Shown here: piece after piece, positions 45,655 through 54,344 of the stretch
Layout: each line of letters opens with the position of its first letter
Position numbering within the stretch: the first letter of the stretch is position 1
Origin: Shewanella profunda
Lineage (GTDB): Bacteria; Pseudomonadota; Gammaproteobacteria; Enterobacterales; Shewanellaceae
Assembly: GCF_023283765.1 (NCBI RefSeq)
Contig: NZ_JAKILG010000006.1
Span: forward strand, 62,001 to 126,000
Direction of reading: 5' to 3'
DNA length: 64,000 nt
Notes under the pieces: generated by a model
The model's database searches: none
Seen by the model: the letters and a program-made list of their open reading frames with translations, nothing else
Told to the model about the DNA's origin: nothing
Program-made: the position numbers and the translations under genes

Positions 45655-48561
45655 TTATACGTGGCTGACCAATACCATACGAATAGCATCTAGCTGTAGC
45701 TGACTGGCATCGAGGTAAGTGTTTAGCTCTTGCATTTGGTTACGCAGGTATTCTAACTCTTCCTCACGGATGTTGGGATTGACGGCCTTGAGGGACTCTA
45801 AACGGTCTAACTCGCCAGTTAACTGTGTTGTCATCTTCTCACGCGCTTGTATAACTAACTCATCTACGGCAGCCTGTGCGTATTCTTCACCTTTGGCAAA
45901 CAGTGGATGCAAGATTGGTTGTGAGGCTGACACTAACTTGCCGCCGATATGCCGATTTACCGCGCTCAGTTGTTTATCAAAGCTGGTGTAATCCACTTTA
46001 GCCGACAGATCATTCCCATTTTTATCCAGCAAGATGCGGATAGGTGTGGGTGGTAAGTAACGGTATAACTGGCTCGACTTAGGCGCAGAAGCATCGGCCA
46101 TGTAGATGAGTTCTAAGAATAAAGTGCCAGCAGGCAGGGCTTTATTCTTTAATACTGCGACACTGGTGGTGCCCGTTTCTGAGCCTGTGATCAAATCTAA
46201 GCCCGTTTGCACTAATGGGTGCTCTTGGGTGATCAGCGCAATATCATCGCGGGATAGCGCAGTATTACGGTCAAAGGTGACTGTTACGCCATCTTCTGGC
46301 AGACCTGGATAGGTCGGAAACATCATATGTTCACTCGGGCGCAGGATAATGGAATTCTCACCTTTATCCTCTTGATCTACACCGATAATGTCCCATAGAC
46401 GGATCACTGAGCCAATGAGTTGGGTATTCTCATCGTTTTGGGCGAGGCGCTCAACAATGGCCTTTGCCCTATCGCCGCCGTGGGAGTTAATTTCCAGCAG
46501 CTTATCGCGGCCCTGTTCCATCGCGTGCTTGAGTTCTTTATAGCGTGTCTGAGTATGGTTGAGCAGATTCGTGAGTTCATCCGCGTCATCACCCACAAGT
46601 ACATTGAGCAAATCTTCAGCAAATTCAGCGTAAAGCACATGGCCGCTTGGGCAAGTGAGTTCAAAGGCATTGAGCCCTTGGTGGTACCACTGCATTAGGC
46701 GTTCTTGTGCCGTATCTTCAAGGTATGGCAGGTGGATTTGGATATCATTTTTTTGACCGATACGATCTAAACGCCCGATACGTTGTTCTAGCAAGTCAGG
46801 GTTGAGTGGTAAATCGAACAGCACTAAGTGGCTGGCAAACTGGAAATTACGACCTTCTGAGCCAATTTCAGAACAGATCAGCGCCTGTGCGCCACCTTCC
46901 TCTTGGGCAAAGTAAGCGCCCGCTTTATCGCGTTCGATAATCGACATGCCTTCGTGGAATACGGTTGCTTGAATACCTTCTCGGGTGCGCAGGGCTTCTT
47001 CAAGGCTGAGTGCGGTTTCCGCTTGGCTGGCGATGATAAGCACTTTCTTACTGCGGTGGGATTTTAAAAACGCGATCAACCAATCCACGCGTGGATCGAA
47101 TTTCCACCAACTGGCGCTGTTATCTTCAAATTCTTGATACAGTTTTTCAGGGCTTAAGGCTTGCGCCGCTTTGGCCTCTAAGGTTTTATGCCCGCCCATC
47201 ATACTACTCACACGCGCAGCGGTGAGGTATTGCTCTGGCATGGTTTGAGGATGCGGATTAAAAAAGCGCTTTGGAAAGCCTTTTACCGAGGCGCGGCTGT
47301 TACGGTAGAGCACGCGACCCGTGCCGTGACGGTCGAGCAGTTCTTGCAGTAATTCGCTGCGGGCAGCCTGTTGTAGTTCGCTATCTATGCCGTCGGCTTG
47401 GATTAAGCGAATGCTAGGCGCTATGTCTTTTTCGCTGAGTAATTCGGTAAGGCTATTAATCGCGGTATCGGGTAATTTTGTGTTGTCCGCGAGGGCTTCT
47501 GCGGCAATGGCGACATCTTTATAGCTGTCTTCTTCGGCGAGGAAAGCATCGTAATCGTAGAAACGATCCGGATCGAGCAGACGCAAACGAGCAAAGTGGC
47601 TTTCGTGGCCGAGTTGATCTGGCGTTGCAGTTAATAGCAATACGCCTGGCACGACTTCACTTAAAGCTTCAACCACTTGGTAGGCACGGCTTGGTGCTTC
47701 TTCGGTCCATTCTAAATGATGCGCCTCATCGACGACTAACAGATCCCAATCGGCATCTAGGGCTTGATCGAGGCGTTTCTTTTTACGCAGTAATTCGAGT
47801 GAGCAAATCACTAATTGTTCTGTATAGAAAGGGTTGTCATGGTCGGCGTAGGCTTCAACGCAGCGGTCTTCATCAAACACTGAAAAACGCAGGTTAAAAC
47901 GGCGTAGCATTTCGACTAACCACTGGTGACGCAGAGTATCAGGGACGATAACGAGTACTCGCTCGGCGCGACCAGTCAACAGTTGTTGATGAATAATCAG
48001 GCCTGCTTCAATGGTTTTGCCTAAACCCACTTCGTCGGCGAGCAATACCCGCGGCGCATAACGGCGACCAACTTCATGGGCAATCCACATTTGATGTGGG
48101 ATCAGGCCAACTCGTGGACCTTGCAGACCGAGCAAATCAGAGGTTGCCAGTTTATGGCGTAACATTTGGCACTGATAACGCACGCCAAAACGATCCAGAC
48201 GGTCAATTTGGCCAGCAAACAAACGGTCTTGGGGTTTGTTAAAGCGAATATTGTGATTTAACAGGGTTTCACGCAGGGTGACTTGTTCGCCCGTTTCGCT
48301 ATGAATACCGTGGTAAATCACTAAGCCGTCTTTTTCGGTAAGTTCTTCAATGGTTAAGCTCCAGCCCTCGTGGCTTTCAGCCGTATCGCCGGGATTATAG
48401 ATGACGCGTGTCAGAGGGGCTTCTGCTCGGGAGAACATGCGATTCTCACCCGTGGCCGGGAATAACACAGTGACCATTCGGCCTTCTACTTGAACCACAG
48501 TTCCTAAACCAAGCTCTGACTCGGTATCACTTATCCAACGTTGACCTAAGGCGAACGGCAT
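45655..48561 (-). CDS. rapA: RapA, RNA polymerase-recycling SWI/SNF ATPase
   Basis: A 968-residue protein of the RapA family: N-terminal Tudor-like domain (about 1-105), helicase motifs I (DEVGLGKT, near 176-183) and II (DEAH, near 280-283), the VI motif [11 protein letters not shown] near 600, then the RapA-specific C-terminal region. It binds RNA polymerase and helps it recycle after termination. It has its own terminator. It is divergent from the PhoH-like gene. Confidence 0.96.
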   Translation of the reverse strand: MPFALGQRWISDTESELGLGTVVQVEGRMVTVLFPATGENRMFSRAEAPLTRVIYNPGDTAESHEGWSLTIEELTEKDGLVIYHGIHSETGEQVTLRETLLNHNIRFNKPQDRLFAGQIDRLDRFGVRYQCQMLRHKLATSDLLGLQGPRVGLIPHQMWIAHEVGRRYAPRVLLADEVGLGKTIEAGLIIHQQLLTGRAERVLVIVPDTLRHQWLVEMLRRFNLRFSVFDEDRCVEAYADHDNPFYTEQLVICSLELLRKKKRLDQALDADWDLLVVDEAHHLEWTEEAPSRAYQVVEALSEVVPGVLLLTATPDQLGHESHFARLRLLDPDRFYDYDAFLAEEDSYKDVAIAAEALADNTKLPDTAINSLTELLSEKDIAPSIRLIQADGIDSELQQAARSELLQELLDRHGTGRVLYRNSRASVKGFPKRFFNPHPQTMPEQYLTAARVSSMMGGHKTLEAKAAQALSPEKLYQEFEDNSASWWKFDPRVDWLIAFLKSHRSKKVLIIASQAETALSLEEALRTREGIQATVFHEGMSIIERDKAGAYFAQEEGGAQALICSEIGSEGRNFQFASHLVLFDLPLNPDLLEQRIGRLDRIGQKNDIQIHLPYLEDTAQERLMQWYHQGLNAFELTCPSGHVLYAEFAEDLLNVLVGDDADELTNLLNHTQTRYKELKHAMEQGRDKLLEINSHGGDRAKAIVERLAQNDENTQLIGSVIRLWDIIGVDQEDKGENSIILRPSEHMMFPTYPGLPEDGVTVTFDRNTALSRDDIALITQEHPLVQTGLDLITGSETGTTSVAVLKNKALPAGTLFLELIYMADASAPKSSQLYRYLPPTPIRILLDKNGNDLSAKVDYTSFDKQLSAVNRHIGGKLVSASQPILHPLFAKGEEYAQAAVDELVIQAREKMTTQLTGELDRLESLKAVNPNIREEELEYLRNQMQELNTYLDASQLQLDAIRMVLVSHV

Positions 48562-48719
48562 CTTAAATTCTCATTTCTGGGCGGACTTTAACAAAGGGCG
48601 CGTATGTTATACCAATACTGGCAATATTTGAATCGCTCTCTCACCCGTTAGAGCCTAATTCCCCAAACGCTAGATTACAAATTGAACAAGTAAGAAAATT
48701 GTCGTAGTCGGACGCGGAT

Positions 48720-48754
48720 TTGTCATGCTACTGTCATATCGAGGGACCTACACT
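48720..48754 (+). promoter_or_regulatory. Pho box and -10 element upstream of the PhoH-like gene
   Basis: TTGTCAT (48720-48726) and CTGTCAT (48731-48737) are two 7-bp direct repeats with a 4-base gap, the exact shape of a PhoB box (CTGTCAT-N4-CTGTCAT). TACACT at 48749-48754 lies 11 bases after the box, the distance usual when a Pho box replaces the -35. Confidence 0.75.
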
Positions 48755-48903
48755 GCCCTCGAGTCACAGACTTAAACAATGGCAAACTTAATTGAGCTTT
48801 GGTGAGTTTGGTGCCAGTATTAATTTAAGCCTTTAGCTTTTTTCGAGCTAGATGTTTGAACCTAAAGATCATTCTAACCTTATGCCAACCAAGTACAGGA
48901 GCC

Positions 48904-48936
48904 ATGCAATCTAACGTGAGACAGGATGTAGCGTAG
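48904..48936 (+). CDS. Possible 10-codon leader peptide before the PhoH-like gene
   Basis: ATG to TAG encodes MQSNVRQDVA. CAGGAG stands 2 bases before the ATG, close but strong. It ends 27 bases before the phoH ATG, which has its own GGAGG. A leader peptide is possible; chance is also possible at this length. Confidence 0.3.
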   Translation: MQSNVRQDVA

Positions 48937-48963
48937 ACATCAATCAAGCACTCTGGAGGCGCC

Positions 48964-50358
48964 ATGGAACAAGACGACAGAAAGTTGTTTGTACTGGATA
49001 CCAATGTGTTACTACATGAACCTTTGGCGATCTATTCGTTTAAAGAGCACGACGTGGTCATTCCGATGACAGTGCTAGAAGAGCTAGACCAGATAAAAGA
49101 TCGAAAGAGTGATGTGAGTCGGGATGCTAGGGTGGCCATCAGGGCGTTGGAAGATACCCTAGGTGGTGATACCACACCTGAGCAGATTATTAATGGCGTA
49201 CCACTGCCGAGTCGAGAGGGTCATGCCGATGCGATAGGGTCGCTCTCTATCTTCCCTGATCACCTTGTTGATTTTACCTTAGGCAGCTTGCCGGGAGATG
49301 GAAACGACAACCGCATTATCAACACCGCACTCCACCTACAAAACCTCCACCATCCACGTACCGTCGTATTAGTCACTAAAGACATCAATATGCGCCTTAA
49401 AGCCAAAGGTGCCGGCATTCAATTAGTGGAAGATTACCGTACCGACCAGTTGATTGATGATATTCGCTTCCTCAGTAAAGGTTTTTACCAATTTGAAGGC
49501 AATTTTTGGGAGCATTTAAATAAAGTTTCTACCGAGCGCCATGGCAGACATATTATCCACGAAGTGCCACTTAAGGATCTGGAAAACGATCAATTTTATA
49601 TTAACCAATACCTTATCGATACCGAGTCCGACTTTTGTGGTCGAGTCACAGGGCGCACCGACACGCACCTACATATTTTAGATTTAGGCCGTGAACGGAT
49701 GAAAAACCTTGAGGCTTGGGGGGTTAAACCTAAAAATGTTTATCAAGGCATGGCATTGCAGGCACTGCTCGATCCCGATATCGAACTCGTGATTTTAACG
49801 GGTCCCGCGGGTTGCGGTAAAACCTTGCTTGCCATGGCCGCAGCTCTGGAGCTTGTGGTTGAGCGTAACCGCTACGACAAGGTGATTGTGACCCGTAACA
49901 CGCCTGAAATAGCGGAGTCTATTGGTTTTTTACCCGGCACTGAAGAAGAGAAAATGATGCCGTGGCTCGCCGCCATCACAGATACCTTAGAAGTGCTCCA
50001 TAAAAATGACGTTAATCCGACGGGCAGCCTTAATTACATTATGGAAAAGGCCAATATTCAGTTTAAGTCGATTAACTTTATGCGTGGCCGCTCGATTCAA
50101 AACTCTATTGTGTTATTGGATGAATGCCAAAATCTCACCGCTTCGCAGATTAAAACCATGATCACGCGTATGGGTGAAGGCACAAAACTGATTTGTTGCG
50201 GTAACTTAGCGCAAATCGATTCTAACTATTTAACTGCAGTCACCTCTGGGTTGACCTACATAGTCGAGCGTTTTAAGGACTTTGAAGGTAGTGCTAACCT
50301 GTACCTCAATGGGGTTGTGCGTTCACGCCTAGCCGAATATGCCGAAGAACACCTATAG
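48964..50358 (+). CDS. PIN-PhoH family ATPase
   Basis: A 464-residue protein: an N-terminal PIN nuclease-like domain (about 6-150) with acidic residues in VLDTNVLLHEP and ELDQI, then a PhoH ATPase domain with Walker A GPAGCGKT at 280-287 and a Walker B LLDECQN near 375. Such PIN-PhoH proteins (YlaK-type) are RNA helicase/nuclease-like. A Pho box precedes it. It is followed by a clear terminator. Confidence 0.92.
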   Translation: MEQDDRKLFVLDTNVLLHEPLAIYSFKEHDVVIPMTVLEELDQIKDRKSDVSRDARVAIRALEDTLGGDTTPEQIINGVPLPSREGHADAIGSLSIFPDHLVDFTLGSLPGDGNDNRIINTALHLQNLHHPRTVVLVTKDINMRLKAKGAGIQLVEDYRTDQLIDDIRFLSKGFYQFEGNFWEHLNKVSTERHGRHIIHEVPLKDLENDQFYINQYLIDTESDFCGRVTGRTDTHLHILDLGRERMKNLEAWGVKPKNVYQGMALQALLDPDIELVILTGPAGCGKTLLAMAAALELVVERNRYDKVIVTRNTPEIAESIGFLPGTEEEKMMPWLAAITDTLEVLHKNDVNPTGSLNYIMEKANIQFKSINFMRGRSIQNSIVLLDECQNLTASQIKTMITRMGEGTKLICCGNLAQIDSNYLTAVTSGLTYIVERFKDFEGSANLYLNGVVRSRLAEYAEEHL

Positions 50359-50379
50359 CAGCACTCGTTGAATGTTACA

Positions 50380-50409
50380 AAAGGTCTCATCTTTGAGGCC
50401 TTTGTTTTT
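50380..50409 (+). terminator. Rho-independent terminator after the PhoH-like gene
   Basis: AAAGGTCTCA, loop TCTT, TGAGGCCTTT form a 10-bp stem with one G-T pair, followed by GTTTTT. It starts 21 bases after the stop. Confidence 0.85.
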
Positions 50410-50505
50410 CTCTGCTGATTTACACTTTTTTAATCGACTTATCATGGGCATGGATAGCATTAGTTCGGCAATTATTTAATGTGATTGGCGGTTTCTTCCT
50501 GCTAC

Positions 50506-50545
50506 TATATTAGCCCTATAGCTTTCGTTACAGAGGGCTAATATA
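50506..50545. promoter_or_regulatory. Perfect 12-bp inverted repeat before arcS
   Basis: TATATTAGCCCT (50506-50517) and AGGGCTAATATA (50534-50545) pair exactly with a 16-base loop. It lies 24 bases before the arcS ATG and may be an operator or a 5'-leader hairpin. A TATATT inside the left arm could also be a -10. Confidence 0.65.
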
Positions 50546-50569
50546 AAGCGCTGCAATCAAGGGTAGTGG

Positions 50570-53500
50570 ATGAAATCGAGTGAGCCGGATCTTCAACTAA
50601 AATCGCCGATCCAAAAGAATTACAACCGTGCCGTTTTTTATACGTACATAGGCGTTATTGTCATGTCGTTATTAACTGCATGGATGTTTTTTGACCGCCA
50701 AAAAACCGAACAGATGGAACAGCGTGAAGAGCAAGTTGAGCGACATGTGTTGCAAATCGATCTGTTGCTTGAATCGAGTATTCGGGCTGTAAAAAGCTTG
50801 CGTGATGTTGCAGTCGATCATTTACGCTTAGGTGAGCTAGTACGAAAAGACCGCTTACCTCAGTACGGTAAATTTAACGAAAGTGGTCAATATTTTACCC
50901 TTGAGCCCAGTTATGCCAAGGGGGGTAAACCTTTTACCAATATGGGGAGGATTACCGGCGCGGGATCACTCGATGGTCGCAGTGACAAGTTTTATCAAGA
51001 ACTTGAGATGCTATTTGAGCTATCACTGTCTTTCCCTGTTGCTAAAGAAGCTGCCCCTAAAGCTTCGGCAATTTATTATCTATCCAGACAAAGGATTATG
51101 TCCTATTTTCCTTGGACCAATGAGGATCAGCGCTTTAGGGACGAACTACTCAATAAGAAACAGTTCCAGTATGCGACTCCGGCGATGAACCCGCAGCGCA
51201 GTGTGTTTTGGAGTGAGGCCTATATTGATTCAACGGGCAAAGGTTTACTCACTACCTTAGGGGTTCCGATTTATCTAGATGATGAGTTTATTGGCTCTAT
51301 TAACTTAGATATGACCCTTGCTTCGCTTGCGCGGCAAATCCGAGTCTATTTTAGAATGCCCGGCACTGTGATTTTGCTCGATCAACAGAACAATATTTTA
51401 TCCCACAGTGATTTTGACAGTTCCGATATTAATCGGGTGTATCACATCAGTCAGCGCATTCCCTCTGAATTACATTCTTTGCCTGAGTCTGAATTGTTCG
51501 ATGCCCATGAAGGCATGATCCGTAATGGCTACTATATCCACTCAGTGGCCTTACATAACGCGCCTTGGCGTTTGTTGTACTTGCAAGATGAAGACGATCT
51601 ATTCCAAGACTCGTGGGAAAAATTACAGCTGACTTTTATCTTAGTGGTGATCGCACTGTCTGTACTGGTGACTATAGTGCATTGGCAAACGCGTCGCTCC
51701 TTTGTAAGCCCTGCATCACGTCTTTTGTCACACCTTGAGGGGTGTTCCCAAGAACCACGCAAACCACCAGAGAAAATCACCCACGGTTGGGAGCCTTGGT
51801 TCTTGTTGGTGAGTCGGATTTTTGAGGAAAATAAACAATATACTCACCATCTTGCCGAGCAGAATAAGCGGCTCGATAAACTCGTGGCGCGGCGTACTGA
51901 ACGCTTGAAAGACACCACTGAGCGCCGCGAGCGTGAGTATGCACTGCTGCGTTCGCTCCTTGACTCCATTCCTGAAGCTATCGTCTTTAAAGACAAAGAA
52001 GGCAATTACCTAGGTTGTAACAAGGCTGCAGAGCGCATGCTGGGTTACACCGAGAGTGAGATGATTGGCCTATCATCGGAGGATCTCACTTCGCCGGAAA
52101 TGGGTATTCGTATTCGGGCCGAAGATGAACAAGTTCTTAAAGATCGCACGCCACTGCGTTACCAAGAAAAAGTCGAGTTGGCGGGCAAACCTGTGTTGCT
52201 TGATACCCTAAAACTGCCATTTTATAACCGCCGCGGCGAGTTGCAGGGTCTGATTGCCGTATGGCGTGATGTGACGCGGGAATATGAATCTGCTGAGCAG
52301 TTACGCCTGTCTGAGGAACGCTATCACTTAGCCATGGATGCGGTAGAAGATGGGTTGTGGGACTGGTATTTAGATTCGGAGCAGATCATTTGTAACCCTG
52401 CGTATTATTCAATGTTGGGGTATAAAACGAATGAATTCCCAGCCTTAGTATCGGCAATAGATCATTTAACTCACCCAGATGATCGCATTCGAGTGGAAGA
52501 GTATCGTAACCAGTATCTACAAGATCCGGTTGATGCCTATGAAATTGAGTTTCGAATGTTAGGCAAGAATGGCACTTATCACTGGGTACTATCCCGCGGT
52601 CGGGTTGTGGAATTTACCGCCGATGGTCAACCAAAGCGGATGTTGGGTACACATAAAGATATTACCAGGCAAAAGAGTAATGAAGTCGCGCTGTTAGAAG
52701 CTAAGCAAGATGCGGAACTGGCGAACCTCTACAAGAGTGAGTTCTTGGCGAACATGAGCCATGAGATCCGCACGCCAATGAACGCTATTATCGGCATGTT
52801 GCAGTTAGCGCAGCGTACCTCCTTAAGCGTGCAGCAAAAGGATTATCTCGAAAAGGCGGGTTTCTCAGCTCAATCACTGCTACGAATTATCAATGATATT
52901 CTTGATTTTTCTAAGATTGAGGCGGGTAAGCTTGAGCTCGAACGGGTGCCATTTCCACTGGATAAAGTGCTTGATCATGCGCTTGATCTCAATGCCCTTA
53001 AGGCACAGGAACAGGGCGTAGAGCTTCTACTCTATGCCCCCGTAACGGCGGGACTAATCCTCAAAGGTGATCCACTGCGTTTAGGACAAGTGCTCATTAA
53101 CCTGCTATCTAATGCGGTTAAATTTACCCCATCCGGTGAAATTGAACTGGGCTGTGAAGATGTGGGCGAGCGGGATCACCGTATTACCCTTAAATTCTGG
53201 GTGCGTGATACGGGTATTGGTATTAGCAAAGATCAACAGGAAAAACTCTTCGATGCCTTTGCCCAAGCCGATGGTTCCACTACCCGTAAATATGGTGGCA
53301 CAGGTTTAGGTTTATCGATCAGTAAGCATCTCGTGTCTATGATGGGCGGTAAGATGCAAGTACAAAGTGAGCTTGGCGTCGGTAGTACCTTCAGCTTTAC
53401 CATCAGTTTTGAAATTGCCGAAGAAGCTAAGGTTGAGCCGCTAGTCGTACCTGAAAAACTCAATAATTTACGTACGTTAGTTGTTGATGATAACCCGACT

Positions 53501-54274
53501 GCACTGCAAATATATTCCGCCGTGATGCGGGATTTCCACTTTGAAGTGGATACCGCCGCCAGTGGTGCCGAGGCGTTGTATAAACTGTCACGGGATCCTA
53601 TCGATTTATTATTACTCGACTGGATGATGCCTGAAATGGATGGCAGTGATGTGATCAGTGCTATCGATACTATGGTCGCAGAGGGGCGGTTAGATAAGCG
53701 CCCCGTGATCATTATGATGACGGCCTATTCAGCAGAACCCTTGCAGTATGAAGTGGAGAGTGCCAACGTATTTGCTGTGCTGCAAAAACCCTTTAAAGCA
53801 TCGAGTTTGTTCGATGAGATCATCGCCGCCTTTGCCGATGAGCCGAGATTAAATGTGGCCCAATCGATGGAAGAGGCTGACGTTGGTGAGCACACAGGCT
53901 TAGTGCTGCTGGTGGAGGATAACTTTATCAACCAACAAGTCGCGACTGAATTGCTTAAGAGTGCAGGCTATGAAGTGGTGCTAGCCGATAATGGCCAAAT
54001 CGCGCTGGATATTATCGACTCCCGTCCCTTTGATGCGGTATTGATGGATATTCAAATGCCGGTGATGGATGGGTTAACTGCCGCAAGAGCCTTGCGCGAG
54101 CGTTATAATGCAGATGAACTGCCTATTATTGCTATGACGGCCCATGCAATGTCAGGCGATAGGGAAAAAAGTTTGGCTGCGGGTATGAATGCCCATATCA
54201 CTAAACCTATAGTGCTCAATGAGTTATTTGAAACTTTAAATCACTGGATCCAACACAAGAACCTGCATAGTTGA
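50570..54274 (+). CDS. arcS: ArcS-type hybrid sensor histidine kinase
   Basis: A 1,234-residue membrane kinase: membrane segment about 22-41, a periplasmic Cache-like sensor (about 45-340), second segment about 346-366, coiled coil, two PAS domains (about 460-580 and 585-705), HisKA with His731 (SHEIRTP), HATPase with GGTGLGLS, and two receivers with Asp1017 and Asp1160. There is no C-terminal Hpt domain. This matches the Shewanella sensor ArcS, which passes phosphate through a separate HptA to ArcA and replaces ArcB. The nearby PhoH-like and RapA genes agree with my memory of its setting in S. oneidensis. Confidence 0.85.
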   Translation: MKSSEPDLQLKSPIQKNYNRAVFYTYIGVIVMSLLTAWMFFDRQKTEQMEQREEQVERHVLQIDLLLESSIRAVKSLRDVAVDHLRLGELVRKDRLPQYGKFNESGQYFTLEPSYAKGGKPFTNMGRITGAGSLDGRSDKFYQELEMLFELSLSFPVAKEAAPKASAIYYLSRQRIMSYFPWTNEDQRFRDELLNKKQFQYATPAMNPQRSVFWSEAYIDSTGKGLLTTLGVPIYLDDEFIGSINLDMTLASLARQIRVYFRMPGTVILLDQQNNILSHSDFDSSDINRVYHISQRIPSELHSLPESELFDAHEGMIRNGYYIHSVALHNAPWRLLYLQDEDDLFQDSWEKLQLTFILVVIALSVLVTIVHWQTRRSFVSPASRLLSHLEGCSQEPRKPPEKITHGWEPWFLLVSRIFEENKQYTHHLAEQNKRLDKLVARRTERLKDTTERREREYALLRSLLDSIPEAIVFKDKEGNYLGCNKAAERMLGYTESEMIGLSSEDLTSPEMGIRIRAEDEQVLKDRTPLRYQEKVELAGKPVLLDTLKLPFYNRRGELQGLIAVWRDVTREYESAEQLRLSEERYHLAMDAVEDGLWDWYLDSEQIICNPAYYSMLGYKTNEFPALVSAIDHLTHPDDRIRVEEYRNQYLQDPVDAYEIEFRMLGKNGTYHWVLSRGRVVEFTADGQPKRMLGTHKDITRQKSNEVALLEAKQDAELANLYKSEFLANMSHEIRTPMNAIIGMLQLAQRTSLSVQQKDYLEKAGFSAQSLLRIINDILDFSKIEAGKLELERVPFPLDKVLDHALDLNALKAQEQGVELLLYAPVTAGLILKGDPLRLGQVLINLLSNAVKFTPSGEIELGCEDVGERDHRITLKFWVRDTGIGISKDQQEKLFDAFAQADGSTTRKYGGTGLGLSISKHLVSMMGGKMQVQSELGVGSTFSFTISFEIAEEAKVEPLVVPEKLNNLRTLVVDDNPTALQIYSAVMRDFHFEVDTAASGAEALYKLSRDPIDLLLLDWMMPEMDGSDVISAIDTMVAEGRLDKRPVIIMMTAYSAEPLQYEVESANVFAVLQKPFKASSLFDEIIAAFADEPRLNVAQSMEEADVGEHTGLVLLVEDNFINQQVATELLKSAGYEVVLADNGQIALDIIDSRPFDAVLMDIQMPVMDGLTAARALRERYNADELPIIAMTAHAMSGDREKSLAAGMNAHITKPIVLNELFETLNHWIQHKNLHS

Positions 54275-54284
54275 TTTTTCGCTC

Positions 54285-54321
54285 GGGGCCAGTGATGGCC
54301 TCGCAGGGCGTTATGCCCTGC
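54285..54321 (+). other. Two tandem hairpins between arcS and the protease gene
   Basis: GGGGCC-AGTGAT-GGCCTC (54285-54302) and GCAGGGC-GTTAT-GCCCTGC (54303-54321) sit end to end in the 70-base gap. Neither is followed by T, so they are not classic terminators; they may cut or stabilise the joint mRNA. Confidence 0.6.
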
Positions 54322-54344
54322 AGCCAGCGGTATTAGGAGGAAGA

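Larger units (their letters stand above)
48562..48963. other. 402-base divergent rapA-phoH region
   Basis: It carries no full gene but holds a Pho box with -10 (48720-48754), a leader of about 200 bases, and a ten-codon frame with a strong ribosome site (48904-48936). The rapA promoter must lie at its left end. Confidence 0.6.
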
